NCBI RefSeq assembly: GCF_022654015.1
Contig: NZ_CP073063.1
Span: forward strand, 496,001 to 560,000
From: Brevundimonas diminuta
GTDB taxonomy: Bacteria; Pseudomonadota; Alphaproteobacteria; Caulobacterales; Caulobacteraceae
Reading direction: 5' to 3'
DNA length: 64,000 nt
Shown here: positions 53,478-63,636 of the stretch, one piece after another
Layout: each line of letters begins with the position of its first letter
How positions within the stretch are numbered: position 1 is the stretch's first letter
The notes under the pieces: generated by a model
The model's database searches: none
The model's input: the letters and a program-made list of their open reading frames with translations, nothing else
Told to the model about the DNA's origin: nothing
Program-made: the position numbers and the translations under genes

Positions 53478-54404
53478 CTACGCCGGTTCCGCCGTGGTCT
53501 TCAACGCCTCGCGTGCGGCGCGGCTGCGATTGAAGGCGGCCAGGGCGAAGACGCCGGCGCCGGCCCAGATGAAGACGAAGGAGACGATCCGCAGCAGGGT
53601 CAGCGGCTCGCCGGTCGCGACGCCGCAGGCAAACTGCAGCGTCGGGGCCAGGAACTGGATGAAACCCACCGTGGACAGGGGCAGGCGCCGCGCCGACCAA
53701 GCGAACAGCGCCAGCGGGATCACGGTCGCCGGGCCGTTCACCAGCGCCCATATCAGTCCGGACGGCGAGGCGAACCCGACCGCCTGACCGTGGGTGGTCA
53801 ACCAGGCCAGGAAGACCGCACCGATGGGGAGCAGCACCAGACATTCCACGAACAGACCGGTCTGGGCCGAGGCGGGCACGCGCTTACGGATCACCGCATA
53901 GGCGCAGAAGGTGACGGCCAGGGTCAGGCCGATGATCGGCACATGGCCCAGGGCGATGGTCTGGATCACGACCCCGATGGCGGCCAGACCGATGGCGAGC
54001 GCGCTCCAGCGGTCGATCTTCTCGCGGAACAGCACGGCGCCGGCCGCCATGTTGAGCAGGGGATTGATATAGTAGCCGAGGCTGGCCTCCAGCGTCGCAT
54101 GGTGCGTGGTGGCGAAGACGTAGAGGCTCCAGTTCGTGCCGATCAGCAGCGCGGACAGGGCCAGCCAGGCCAGGGTGCGCGGCGTGGCCAGCACGCGGCG
54201 CGCCTCTCCCCATTGCCCGGCCAGCAGCAGGACCAGGCCCGCCACGAAGACCGACCAGACCGCCCGGTGCGCCAGGATTTCGGGCGCGCCGAAGCCGTGC
54301 GCGGCCATCGCCATGAAGAGCAGCGGCAGCAGCCCCCACAGGGTGTAGCAGGCGATGGCCGTGCCGACGGCGCGGGGGTCGTTGGGAGAGGGGGTGGCGC
54401 TCAT
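53478..54404 (-). CDS. rarD: EamA-family transporter RarD
   Basis: 308 residues with ten membrane helices in two EamA repeats. ACYTLWGLLPLLFMAM and AHRAVWSVFVAGLVLL in the first and FIQFLAPTLQFACGV in the second are characteristic of RarD. The native substrate is unknown; EamA proteins move metabolites or drugs. ATG 54404 (MSATPSPNDPRAVG) was preferred over 54422. A repeat element separates it from asd. Confidence 0.92.
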   Translation of the reverse strand: MSATPSPNDPRAVGTAIACYTLWGLLPLLFMAMAAHGFGAPEILAHRAVWSVFVAGLVLLLAGQWGEARRVLATPRTLAWLALSALLIGTNWSLYVFATTHHATLEASLGYYINPLLNMAAGAVLFREKIDRWSALAIGLAAIGVVIQTIALGHVPIIGLTLAVTFCAYAVIRKRVPASAQTGLFVECLVLLPIGAVFLAWLTTHGQAVGFASPSGLIWALVNGPATVIPLALFAWSARRLPLSTVGFIQFLAPTLQFACGVATGEPLTLLRIVSFVFIWAGAGVFALAAFNRSRAAREALKTTAEPA

Positions 54405-54429
54405 GGCGCGTATTCCTTTCACCCCCTTG

Positions 54430-54538
54430 CCGTCATCCTCGGGCTTGACCCGAGGATCGGGCGCGGCGGGCGTCTATGCGTCGCTCGTTCGCACCAGCGG
54501 CGCAACATCCGGTCCTCGGGGCAAGACGGAGGATGACG
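54430..54538. repeat. Imperfect palindromic intergenic repeat, about 110 bp
   Basis: The ends CGTCATCCTC (54431-54440) and its reverse complement at the right end (GGATGACG, 54531-54538) bracket shorter internal dyads: CCTCGGGCTTGACCCGAGG at the left and GGTCCTCGGGGCAAGACGGAGG at the right. This pattern is a non-coding element of a kind common between alphaproteobacterial genes, probably dispersed by transposition. Confidence 0.7.
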
Positions 54539-54548
54539 AAAGTGAGGA

Positions 54549-55595
54549 TCAGACCGTGATCGAACGATATCCCGACGACGACTTGATCACGCCCGTCTCG
54601 TCCAGCAGCTGGGCGATCTGGACGGCGTTCAGGGCGGCGCCCTTGCGCAGGTTGTCGGACACGACCCAAAGGTTCAGGCCGTTCTCGACGGTCGGGTCCT
54701 TGCGGATGCGGCTGACATAGACGGCGTGTTCGCTGGCCGCGTCGACGGGGGTGATATAGCCGTCGTGCTCCTGCTTATCGATGACCAGCACGCCCGGCGC
54801 CTCGCGCAGGATGGCGCGGGCCTCGTCGGGTTCGATGGGGCGGTCGAACTGGACGTTCACGGCCTCGGAGTGACCCACGAAGACGGGCACGCGCACGCAG
54901 GTGACGGTGACCTGGATGTCGGGGTCCAGCATCTTGTGCGTCTCGTCCGACATCTTCTTCTCCTCGTCGGTGGAACCGTCCTCGAGGAAGGAACCGATGT
55001 AGGGGATGACGTTGAAGGCGATCTGTTTGGGGAACTTCTTGGGCGTGGCGTCGCCCAGGCCATAGATGGCCTTGGTCTGGTTCCACAGCTCGTCCATGCC
55101 TTCCTTGCCGGCGCCGGACACCGACTGATAGGTCGAGACCACCACCCGCTTGATCTTGGCCGCGTCGTGCAGCGGCTTCAGCGCCGTCACCAGCTGGATG
55201 GTCGAGCAATTGGGGTTGGCGATGATGTTCTTCTTGGTCGCGTCCTTGATGGCGTCCGGGTTCACCTCGGGCACGATCAGCGGCACGTCGGCGTCCTTGC
55301 GGAAGGCCGAGGAGTTGTCGATCACGATGGGACCGGCCTTGCCGATCTTTTCGGACCATTCCTTGGACACCGCGCCGCCGGCGGACATCAGGACGATGTC
55401 GACCTTTGAGAAGTCAAACTGTTCGATGTCCTGGCATTTGACGGTCTTGTCGCCGAAGGAGACCTCGACGCCCTTGGACTTGCGCGAGGCGATGGCGTGA
55501 ATTTCATCGACGGGGAATTCCAGCTCCTCGAGGATGTTCAGCATTTCGCGGCCCACATTGCCCGTGGCCCCGACGATGGCGACGCGATAACCCAT
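54549..55595 (-). CDS. asd: Aspartate-semialdehyde dehydrogenase
   Basis: 348 residues. Reduces aspartyl phosphate to the semialdehyde feeding lysine, methionine and threonine. NADP-binding VAIVGATGNVGREML, catalytic Cys130 in IANPNCSTIQ, substrate-binding and His in the VPVFVGHSEAVNVQFDRP block. Provides the substrate for the DapA-DapD branch; dapD is in the same window. Likely essential for peptidoglycan. Confidence 0.97.
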   Translation of the reverse strand: MGYRVAIVGATGNVGREMLNILEELEFPVDEIHAIASRKSKGVEVSFGDKTVKCQDIEQFDFSKVDIVLMSAGGAVSKEWSEKIGKAGPIVIDNSSAFRKDADVPLIVPEVNPDAIKDATKKNIIANPNCSTIQLVTALKPLHDAAKIKRVVVSTYQSVSGAGKEGMDELWNQTKAIYGLGDATPKKFPKQIAFNVIPYIGSFLEDGSTDEEKKMSDETHKMLDPDIQVTVTCVRVPVFVGHSEAVNVQFDRPIEPDEARAILREAPGVLVIDKQEHDGYITPVDAASEHAVYVSRIRKDPTVENGLNLWVVSDNLRKGAALNAVQIAQLLDETGVIKSSSGYRSITV

Positions 55596-55736
55596 GTTTC
55601 TTGTCCTTCGGACGCGCTACCGCTGGGCCCACGGGGCCTCGCTGCTTGAGCGCATTGTAGTGATGGCCCTGCAAATAGGCGTTCAGGGCTGTGAAGCAAT
55701 CGCTTTTCACTGTGCCGGGCTTTAAGCAGTCCTCCC

Positions 55737-56828
55737 ATGACCTCCCGTATCCGCAACGCCTACGACATCCGCGTGGAAGAGGGCGTGCTGACGCCCGATC
55801 CGGCGCAGGAGAGCGTGATCACGGCGCTGGAGCGGCTGGAGGTCGATCTGGCCAAACGCGGCCTGTTCGGCAAGGCGCCGGAGGTGCGGGGCGTCTATCT
55901 CTACGGCCCTCCCGGACGCGGCAAGTCGATGCTGATGGACCTGTTCTATTCGGCGACGCCTGAGCCGCGAAAGACGCGCGCGCACTTCCACGCCTTCATG
56001 GCCCGCATCCACGACCTGGTGAAACAGTGGCGCGAGGGGGATGCGAAGACCCGCAAGGCCGTGTTCGGCACGCATAAGGGCGACGACCCCATCCCGCCGA
56101 TCGCCAAGCTGATCGCGTCGGAAGCCCGGCTGCTGTGTTTCGACGAACTGCAGGTCACCGACATCGCCGACGCCATGATCCTGGGCCGGTTGTTCGAAGC
56201 CCTGTTCGAGGATCGGGTGGTGCTGGCCATCACCTCGAACCGCGCACCGGAGGACCTCTACAAGAACGGCATCAATCGTCAGCTCTTCCTGCCCTTCATC
56301 GACATCATCCGCGAGCGCTGCGTGGTCGTGGAGACGGCCGGGGCGCGGGACTGGCGGCTGGATCGGATGACCTCGGCCCAGGTCTGGCACACGCCAGACG
56401 ACCGCGCGGCGTTCGAGGCGTTATGGCGCGAGCTGAAGGGGGGCGAACCGGAGGAGCCGGCGCACCTGAGCGTACTGGGCCGCGATGTGGTGCTGGAGCG
56501 CACCGTGGGGTCGATGGCGCGGGCGACGTTCGCGGAGCTGTGCGCCAGGCCGCTGGGGCCGCAGGACTATCTGGCCATCGCCCAGCGGTTCCATACCCTG
56601 TTCCTGGAGGACGTGCCGATCCTGAGTTCGGCCAACCACCACGAGGCGCGGCGTCTGGTGACCCTGGTGGACGCCCTCTATGAGGCCAAGACCAAGCTGA
56701 TCGTGCTGGCGGCGGCCAAGCCGGAGGCCCTCTATACCGAAGGGGTGGGGGCGTTCGAGTTCGAGCGCACCGTGTCGCGCTTCAACGAAATGCAAAGCAA
56801 GGACTGGCTGGCGCACGTTCGCGAGTGA
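55737..56828 (+). CDS. zapE: Cell division protein ZapE (AFG1-like ATPase)
   Basis: 363-residue AAA-like ATPase with Walker A YGPPGRGKSMLM and Walker B LLCFDELQVTD, sensor ITSNRAPEDLY, and the C-terminal RFNEMQSKDWL. In E. coli ZapE acts on FtsZ rings under stress; the mitochondrial relative Afg1/Lace1 handles respiratory proteins. The genomic neighbour mdh supports the energy-related link seen in many bacteria, but the role here is inferred. Confidence 0.94.
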   Translation: MTSRIRNAYDIRVEEGVLTPDPAQESVITALERLEVDLAKRGLFGKAPEVRGVYLYGPPGRGKSMLMDLFYSATPEPRKTRAHFHAFMARIHDLVKQWREGDAKTRKAVFGTHKGDDPIPPIAKLIASEARLLCFDELQVTDIADAMILGRLFEALFEDRVVLAITSNRAPEDLYKNGINRQLFLPFIDIIRERCVVVETAGARDWRLDRMTSAQVWHTPDDRAAFEALWRELKGGEPEEPAHLSVLGRDVVLERTVGSMARATFAELCARPLGPQDYLAIAQRFHTLFLEDVPILSSANHHEARRLVTLVDALYEAKTKLIVLAAAKPEALYTEGVGAFEFERTVSRFNEMQSKDWLAHVRE

Positions 56829-56863
56829 TGACTAGGGTGTCGGCTGACCTTCGGAGTGTCTTC

Positions 56864-57364
56864 ATGCGCCGTCTCGCCCTCGCCGCCGCCCTTTCTTTGA
56901 CCTTATCGCCGCTGACGGCGGGAGGAGCGTTCGCCCAGACGGCGCCGTCTGCCGCCAGTCGCGGGCTGACGCCGGCCGAGGTCGCGACGTGGATCGCCGG
57001 GCTGGGCGGGCGGGTCGGTCCGGTGCAGACCGAGAACGGCCTGACCTTCTTCGCCGTGACCAATGCGGGCCTGACCTGGGCGGTCTTCTTCTACGGATGC
57101 GAGGCGGTTGGCTGCGGCGAGGTTCAGTTCAGCGCCGTGGTGCCGGGCGCCGGGGCGACGCTGGATGCGGTCAACGCCTGGAACCGCGACAACCGCTATC
57201 TAAAGGCCTTCCACACCGCCGCCGAAACGCCGACGGCGACGGTGCAGTACGACGTCGTCGTGCTGTCGGGCGAAGGCGTGGCGCAACTGGCGGACCCGCT
57301 GACGGTCTGGCTGCAACTGCTGCCCAAGTTTGCGGCAGGCATGGGCTACGTCGCGCCGCGATGA
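56864..57364 (+). CDS. YbjN-domain secreted protein
   Basis: 166 residues with a signal peptide (MRRLALAAALSLTLSPL, cleaved near AFAQT). The YbjN-like core includes GLTPAEVATWIAGLGGRV, FFAVTNAGLTWAVFFYGC, and the WNRDNRYLKAF block, related to type III chaperone-like folds. The function is not known. ATG 56864 is preferred over 56825 since it starts the signal peptide. Confidence 0.8.
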   Translation: MRRLALAAALSLTLSPLTAGGAFAQTAPSAASRGLTPAEVATWIAGLGGRVGPVQTENGLTFFAVTNAGLTWAVFFYGCEAVGCGEVQFSAVVPGAGATLDAVNAWNRDNRYLKAFHTAAETPTATVQYDVVVLSGEGVAQLADPLTVWLQLLPKFAAGMGYVAPR

Positions 57365-57397
57365 GCTGCCTCCCCCAACGGGAGAAGGGAAAAGAAA

Positions 57398-57426
57398 AAG
57401 GGCCTGCAGATCGCTCGCAGGCCCTT
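57398..57426 (-). terminator. Terminator of mdh
   Basis: AAGGGCCTGC and GCAGGCCCTT (57398-57407 and 57417-57426) form a perfect 10-bp stem, followed on the minus strand by TTTCTTTTC. Faces mdh and also lies after the YbjN gene. Confidence 0.9.
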
Positions 57427-57448
57427 CGTCATTCGATGGTCGCGCCGC

Positions 57449-58423
<975 letters not shown>

Positions 58424-58549
58424 TTATTGCGTGTGCGAAAGGGGATTAATCGTGCGGGCGGTCTAGACCCCTCGCGCGGCTGTCGCAAGAACCTCGCTTT
58501 ACGGCCTTGGTCAGGCTTGCGAAGGTCCGGCGACAACCGGAGGACCTCG

Positions 58550-59443
58550 ATGCGCCGTTCATTCGCTTTCGCCCTGCTGCTGGCGTCGGTCGCCGCGCCT
58601 GCGCTGGCCCAGACGCCGCCCGCGACGATCGGCGACCGCTATATCCCAGCGCCCTGGTGGATGCGTGATCCGGTGATCGCGTCGCTCGGCCAGGTGCGGG
58701 TGGAAATTCCCGCCAACCGCGCCTTCGTCTCGGCCAGCTTCCAGTCGGTGGACCGCAGCGTCGCCGAGGCCTCGCGCGCCGCCGCCGATCAGGTGCGGGC
58801 GCTGAGCCAGGCCTTGTCGGCCTATGGCGCCGACAAGGTGCGGGTCGAGACCAGCGTCACCACGCGCCCGCTCTATGACCAGTACCGCGACGAAAACGGG
58901 GTGATGCGCGACAACACCCGCGCTGACCGCGTGGCCCGCTATCAGGCCGACGCTTCGGTCAATGTGACGGTGCGCGACGTGCGCCTGATTGAGCGGGTCT
59001 ATGCGACTATCGTGGCCTCGCGTCCGACCGCGATCGGACAGGTGAACTTCAACCTGGAGCCGGACAACAGCTGGAAGGCCAATCTGCAGGCCGAGGCGAT
59101 GAAGGATGCGCGCCGCCGGGCCGAGGCGGCGGCGACCAATGCGGGCGCGACCCTGGGCCGGGTCAAGATCATCGATCCGTCGGGCCGGGTCTGTCAGACG
59201 GACGTGCTGGCGGGCTGGCCTTCGTACGCCGCAGGCGGCGGGCAGGAGACGACGGTGGACGACATCGTGGTGACGGGGTCGCGGTCGGAAGCGCGCATGG
59301 AATATGCCGCGCCGCCAGCCCCGCCCCCTCCGCCCGGAGGAGGGGCGCCCAGCGAAGCCCAGATCGAGGCGGCGCGGCTGGCGCTGCAACCCCCGTTGCA
59401 GGTGATGACCGACAGCGCCTGCGTCATCTATGGACTGAACTGA
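58550..59443 (+). CDS. SIMPL-domain periplasmic protein (DUF541)
   Basis: 297 residues with a signal peptide (cleaved near ALAQT). The SIMPL core spans residues 50-200: GQVRVEIPANRAFVSASFQ at the start, then ALSAYGADKVRVETSV, a NVTVRDVRLIERVYATIV block and EAMKDARRRAEAAATNAG. After it comes VDDIVVTGSR, a motif more typical of TonB-dependent receptor N-termini, then a Pro-rich tail. Function unknown; the family includes outer-membrane stress proteins. Start supported by GGAGGA five bases upstream. Confidence 0.85.
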   Translation: MRRSFAFALLLASVAAPALAQTPPATIGDRYIPAPWWMRDPVIASLGQVRVEIPANRAFVSASFQSVDRSVAEASRAAADQVRALSQALSAYGADKVRVETSVTTRPLYDQYRDENGVMRDNTRADRVARYQADASVNVTVRDVRLIERVYATIVASRPTAIGQVNFNLEPDNSWKANLQAEAMKDARRRAEAAATNAGATLGRVKIIDPSGRVCQTDVLAGWPSYAAGGGQETTVDDIVVTGSRSEARMEYAAPPAPPPPPGGGAPSEAQIEAARLALQPPLQVMTDSACVIYGLN

Positions 59444-59841
59444 TGGGGTTTGAGGTCGCGCCCGCCTTCGAGGCCGGATCGGTCGCCGCCGCCGAATGGC
59501 CGCTGTGCCATGTGCGGTTGCAGGACGACGCCCGCTTTCCCTGGCTGATCCTGATTCCGCGCGTCGAGGGCGCGGTGGAGCTGGAGGACCTGAGCGTCGA
59601 ACAGCGGGCTACATTGATGGAGGAGACGGTGCGGGCCGGGGCGCTGGTTCGACGACTGGGCGCGGTCGAAAAGCTGAACGTCGGCGCCATCGGCAATGTG
59701 ACGGCGCAACTGCATGTCCATGTGGTCGGCCGCCGCCGCGACGACGGTCTTTGGCCCGATCCCGTCTGGGGTCGCGGGCCGGTTGTTCCGTATACAGACG
59801 ATGAGCGGGCGCGCAGGCTGGCGATCGCTGCCGGAAGCTAG
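59443..59841 (+). CDS. HIT-family nucleotide hydrolase-like protein
   Basis: 132 residues. The nucleotide-binding motif is QLHVHVVGR, in which the first His of the usual HxHxH triad is Gln, as in a subgroup of bacterial HIT proteins. WPLCHVRLQDD and PWLILIPRVEG support the fold. Its ATG overlaps the SIMPL stop (TGATG). The substrate is unclear; the catalytic status is uncertain given the change. Shares a CTAG stop with the next gene. Confidence 0.85.
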   Translation: MGFEVAPAFEAGSVAAAEWPLCHVRLQDDARFPWLILIPRVEGAVELEDLSVEQRATLMEETVRAGALVRRLGAVEKLNVGAIGNVTAQLHVHVVGRRRDDGLWPDPVWGRGPVVPYTDDERARRLAIAAGS

Positions 59842-60674
59842 ATGATATCCAGCGGCACGGCGTGTTTCGGGGGCGGGAAGGCCGCATCCAGCCGTTCCAG
59901 ATCCTCCAGATCGAACTGGATCTCCAAGGCGTCGGCGTTGGCCTCGACGTGATCGATGGAACTGGCCTTGGGGATGGCGATGACGCCGTCGTGGCGCAGG
60001 ACGGCGGCCAGCGCCACCTGGGCCGGGCTGGCGGAATGGCGATTGGCGATGTCGCGGATCAGGGGCTGTTCCAGCAGTTCGCCGCGCCCAAGCGGCGAAT
60101 AGGCCATCATGGGCATGTCGCGCGCCTGCATCCACGGGAAGAGGTCGAACTCCACGCCGCGCGAGGCGAGATTATAGAGCAACTGATTGGCGGCGCAGTC
60201 CTCGCCGCCCTCGATCTCCATCAACTGCTCCATGGCGCGCAGGTCCAGGTTGGACACGCCCCAGCGGGCGATCATCCCCTCGTCAACCAGATCGCGGAAG
60301 GCCTCGATGGTCTCTTCCAGCGGAACATGGCCTTCCCAGTGCAGCAAGTAGAGGTCCAGCCGCTCGACGCCGAGCCGTTCCAGCGACTTCTCGCAGGCTA
60401 GCATCATCTTCATCTCCGACGCGTTCTCGGGCCGGACCTTGGAGACCACGAAGACCTCATCGCGGCGTCCGGCGATGACCTCTCCCACCAGCCGCTCCGA
60501 GCGGCCGTCGCCGTACAGTTCGGCCGTGTCGATCAGGGTCATGCCCAGGTCGATGCCGCGCGCCAGGGCCTGCTGCTCCTCATCGCGCCAGGCCGGGTCG
60601 TCGCCCAGCTCCCAGGTGCCTTGGCCGAGGGCGGGAACGGTCGTACCGTCCGCAAAGGTGACGAGGCGGGTCAT
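59838..60674 (-). CDS. Aldo/keto reductase
   Basis: 278-residue NADPH-dependent AKR with complete tetrad: Asp49 (LIDTAELYG), Tyr54, Lys79 (VSKV) and His111 (LLHWEGH). The IPKASSIDHVEANA block binds NADPH. Substrate unknown; reduces carbonyls such as methylglyoxal in relatives of YeaE/DkgA. Stop overlaps the HIT gene in CTAG. Confidence 0.93.
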   Translation of the reverse strand: MTRLVTFADGTTVPALGQGTWELGDDPAWRDEEQQALARGIDLGMTLIDTAELYGDGRSERLVGEVIAGRRDEVFVVSKVRPENASEMKMMLACEKSLERLGVERLDLYLLHWEGHVPLEETIEAFRDLVDEGMIARWGVSNLDLRAMEQLMEIEGGEDCAANQLLYNLASRGVEFDLFPWMQARDMPMMAYSPLGRGELLEQPLIRDIANRHSASPAQVALAAVLRHDGVIAIPKASSIDHVEANADALEIQFDLEDLERLDAAFPPPKHAVPLDII

Positions 60675-60721
60675 GTCCGTCCTGACGATAATGAGCGGCG
60701 AAGACGCCGTCGGAGGAAGCG

Positions 60722-61693
60722 ATGCGAACCCGGCATATCAACACCGACGGTCTGGTCCAACAGGTTCTGGAGGCCGGGTTCGAGGATGACAACGCGCCGC
60801 TGGTCCTGCTGATCCACGGCTTTCCAGAACTGGGGATCAGCTGGCGCGCTCAGGTCGAGGCGATGTCGCAGGCGGGCTATCATGTCGTCGCCCCGGACAT
60901 GCGCGGCTATGGCGGGACGGACAAGCCGGAGGGAGTGGAGGCCTATTCCATCCTGCATCTGGTCGGGGACATGGTCGATCTGGTCCGCGCGCTGGGCAAG
61001 GTGTCCTGCATCGTCGTCGGGCATGACTGGGGCGCGCCGGTGGCGTGGCATTGCGCCCTGTTGAGACCCGATCTGTTCACGGCGGTGGCGGGCCTGTCGG
61101 TGCCGTTCCAGCCGCGCCGACCCAAGGGACCGCCCACCGCCGCCATGGCCGCCATCTCGAAACGGGCCGGGCTGGGCGACCTCTACATCAGCCGGTTCCA
61201 GGCGCCGGACGCGCACCGCGCGCTGGACGCCGATCCGACGATGGCGCTGAGGAAACTGTTCTACGCCTATGACGGCGCGACGCCGGCTGAGCGCAGATCG
61301 ACCGGCTTCATGCCCGACGGCGTGGCCCTGCTCGACACCATCGCCGACGATGCGACCCTACCGCCGTGGATGACCGAGGCGCATTTCGACGAATATGTGC
61401 AGGTCTTCTCAGCCAGCGGGTTCGAAGGACCCCTGAACTGGTATCGGGTGATGGACCTGAACTGGTCGCGGACGGCCTTCGTGCAGGACCAGAAGATCAC
61501 GCCGTCCGCCCTGTTCATCGTCGGCGAGGACGACCCGGTGCGCCATTACGCCGGCGGGCATGAGGCGGGCCTGAAGGACTGGGCGCCGAACCTGATCCGC
61601 TCGGTGGTCGTGCCGGGCGCGGGTCACTGGATCCAGCAGGAACGGTCGGACGAGATCAACCGCCTGCTGCTGGATTTCCTGAAGGGCCTCTAG
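60722..61693 (+). CDS. Epoxide hydrolase-like alpha/beta hydrolase
   Basis: 323 residues. The oxyanion motif HGFPE (32-36), nucleophile Asp102 in [11 protein letters not shown], and the C-terminal acid/His pair (VGEDDPV and [10 protein letters not shown]) give the Asp-based mechanism of epoxide hydrolases rather than the Ser of lipases. No signal. The lid contains tyrosines typical of ring opening. Its stop shares CTAG with the luciferase-like gene. Confidence 0.92.
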   Translation: MRTRHINTDGLVQQVLEAGFEDDNAPLVLLIHGFPELGISWRAQVEAMSQAGYHVVAPDMRGYGGTDKPEGVEAYSILHLVGDMVDLVRALGKVSCIVVGHDWGAPVAWHCALLRPDLFTAVAGLSVPFQPRRPKGPPTAAMAAISKRAGLGDLYISRFQAPDAHRALDADPTMALRKLFYAYDGATPAERRSTGFMPDGVALLDTIADDATLPPWMTEAHFDEYVQVFSASGFEGPLNWYRVMDLNWSRTAFVQDQKITPSALFIVGEDDPVRHYAGGHEAGLKDWAPNLIRSVVVPGAGHWIQQERSDEINRLLLDFLKGL

Positions 61694-62694
61694 GCCGCCT
61701 GTTTCGTCGCCATCTGATCCCGCACCTCGGCCACGATCTCCAGGCTGCGGATGCGGGCGTTGTTGTCGAACATCATGCCGGTGACCATCAGCTCGTCCAC
61801 GCCGGTCAGGGCGATGAAGTCGGTCAGCTGGCGCTTGACGGTCTCCGGACCGCCGATGGCGGAATAGAGCAGGCGGCCCTTGGCGCCCGCGATCTGCTGC
61901 GGCGTCAGGATCGCGGTGATGTCGTCGACGGGCGGCGGCAACTTGCCCGGCTTGCCGGTCGAGAGGCGGGCGAAGCTCTGCTGCATCGACGTGGACAGGC
62001 GCACGCCCTCGGCGTCCGTGTCGGCGGCGAAAACGTTGATCGCGGCCATGGCGTGGGGCTTGGCCAGGCGGTCCGAAGGCACGAACTCGCGGCGATAGAG
62101 CGCCAGAGCTTCCAGCAGCAGTTCGGGCGCGAAATGGCTGGCGAAGGCGTAGGGCAGGCCGAGCTGGCCCGCGAGCTGGGCGCTGAACAGGCTGGAGCCC
62201 AGAAGCCAGATCGGCACGCGCAGGCCGGCGCCCGGGACAGCGCGGACGGGCTGGTTTTCAGACGCCGGCTCGAACCACTGGATCAGCTCGACCACGTCGC
62301 GCGGGAACTGGTCTGCGCCTTCGAAATAGCGGCGCAGCGCCCGGGCGGTGGCGCCGTCCGTGCCGGGCGCGCGGCCCAGGCCGAGATCGATCCGGCCGGG
62401 GAACAGGGTCTCCAGCGTGCCGAACTGTTCGGCGACGACCAGAGGCGCATGGTTGGGCAGCATGACGCCGCCGGAGCCGACGCGAATGCGCTCGGTCCCC
62501 GCCGCGACATGGCCGATGACGATGGCGGTGGCGGCGCTGGCGATGCCGGGCATATTGTGATGTTCGGCCAGCCAGAACCGCTCATAGCCCAGTCGATCGG
62601 CCGCCTGGGCCAGGGCCAGGGTTTCATCCAGGCCGCGTCGGGCGTCGCCGCCTTCGACGATGGGGGAGAGGTCGAGAACTGAAAACGGGATCAT
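61690..62694 (-). CDS. LLM class flavin-dependent oxidoreductase
   Basis: 334-residue luciferase-like monooxygenase: start [15 protein letters not shown], then [51 protein letters not shown] and a C-terminal [10 protein letters not shown]. This matches the MsnO8/YhbW-type group. Needs a reduced flavin partner not seen nearby. Substrate unknown. Confidence 0.9.
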   Translation of the reverse strand: MIPFSVLDLSPIVEGGDARRGLDETLALAQAADRLGYERFWLAEHHNMPGIASAATAIVIGHVAAGTERIRVGSGGVMLPNHAPLVVAEQFGTLETLFPGRIDLGLGRAPGTDGATARALRRYFEGADQFPRDVVELIQWFEPASENQPVRAVPGAGLRVPIWLLGSSLFSAQLAGQLGLPYAFASHFAPELLLEALALYRREFVPSDRLAKPHAMAAINVFAADTDAEGVRLSTSMQQSFARLSTGKPGKLPPPVDDITAILTPQQIAGAKGRLLYSAIGGPETVKRQLTDFIALTGVDELMVTGMMFDNNARIRSLEIVAEVRDQMATKQAA

Positions 62695-62797
62695 GACGCC
62701 TAGATCGGGTCTGTGCCTCTGGGTTCAAGGGCGAGGGTCTGGAACCGCGACCGGATCAGGCGCTTTAAACTGATCTCGATAAGCGGAGCGATGCGCC

Positions 62798-63061
62798 ATG
62801 ACCGACACCGATTCCCCCAAGCCCGAACCGGATTGCGACGACGCCCGCGAGGCCGCCGACATGGGCGAAAAGCCGGATCTGGGTCACAAGGCGGATACGC
62901 TGATCGAAGCGCTGGACGGCAGCGATTCGGGATCGGACACGCGGGCAGGCTCGCTGCGCGGCGGTTCGGCAGCAGGCACGGATGACGACCCCGACTCCGC
63001 CGAGATCAACGACCGGCTGGCGAAGGAAGGCTCGAAGGACCAAGACGACGCCGCAGACTGA
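62798..63061 (+). CDS. Small acidic hypothetical protein
   Basis: 87 residues, rich in Asp, Ser, Gly and Lys, with no hydrophobic segment (DSPKPEPDCDDAREAADMG, EINDRLAKEGSKDQDDAAD). Probably intrinsically disordered. It has an AAGCGGAG ribosome-binding site. No family recognised; function unknown, so medium confidence that it is expressed. Confidence 0.6.
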   Translation: MTDTDSPKPEPDCDDAREAADMGEKPDLGHKADTLIEALDGSDSGSDTRAGSLRGGSAAGTDDDPDSAEINDRLAKEGSKDQDDAAD

Positions 63062-63138
63062 GCGGGCGCCTTGCCGCCGCCGCAACCATGCGCCACGGTG
63101 GCGCTCTGACCTTCCATCGGTCCAAGGACGACCTTTCG

Positions 63139-63636
63139 ATGACGCTTCGCTTGGCGGCCCCCGCCGTCGTGGTTCTGTTTTGCCTCGCAGGATGTGATCG
63201 CTCGGCCCAACCGGTCGAGGCCAAGGCTGCGCCTGAAGCGTCGGCGCCGACCGTCGCCGATGCGGCGCCTCCCGCAGCCGAAGCGCCCGCCGTCGTAGGA
63301 GGGGCTGCGCCCGCCGCCGCCGACGGGCCGCCGTCCTTCGCCGTCGTGTATCCCGGCGCACAGGTGGACGGACAGCCGCTGGCCGCCGGCGGCGAGGCTG
63401 GGCCGGGCGGCCTGGTGACCTTCACCACCACCGCCTCGCCGGACGATGTCGTCGCCTTCTATCGCGAGCGCGCCGAGCAGGCGGGCCTGCGGTCCGTCGC
63501 CGGAATGAACCAGGGCGACACGCGCGCCTATGGCGCGGCGGCGGACGCGGTGAACGGCGCCTCGCTGCAGGTCGTCGCCACGCCGACCGAGACCGGCGTG
63601 ACCTCGGTCCAGCTGGGCTGGAGCGCCGGTCAGTGA
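63139..63636 (+). CDS. Putative lipoprotein
   Basis: 165 residues with lipobox CLAGC at about residue 16-20. A low-complexity Ala/Pro linker (20-70) leads to a folded part from GPPSFAVVYPGAQVDGQP, with SPDDVVAFYRERAEQAGLRS, a pattern found in small exported proteins of Caulobacteraceae. No known function. Its stop overlaps the next start as GTGA, suggesting coupled expression with the phosphatase. Confidence 0.72.
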   Translation: MTLRLAAPAVVVLFCLAGCDRSAQPVEAKAAPEASAPTVADAAPPAAEAPAVVGGAAPAAADGPPSFAVVYPGAQVDGQPLAAGGEAGPGGLVTFTTTASPDDVVAFYRERAEQAGLRSVAGMNQGDTRAYGAAADAVNGASLQVVATPTETGVTSVQLGWSAGQ

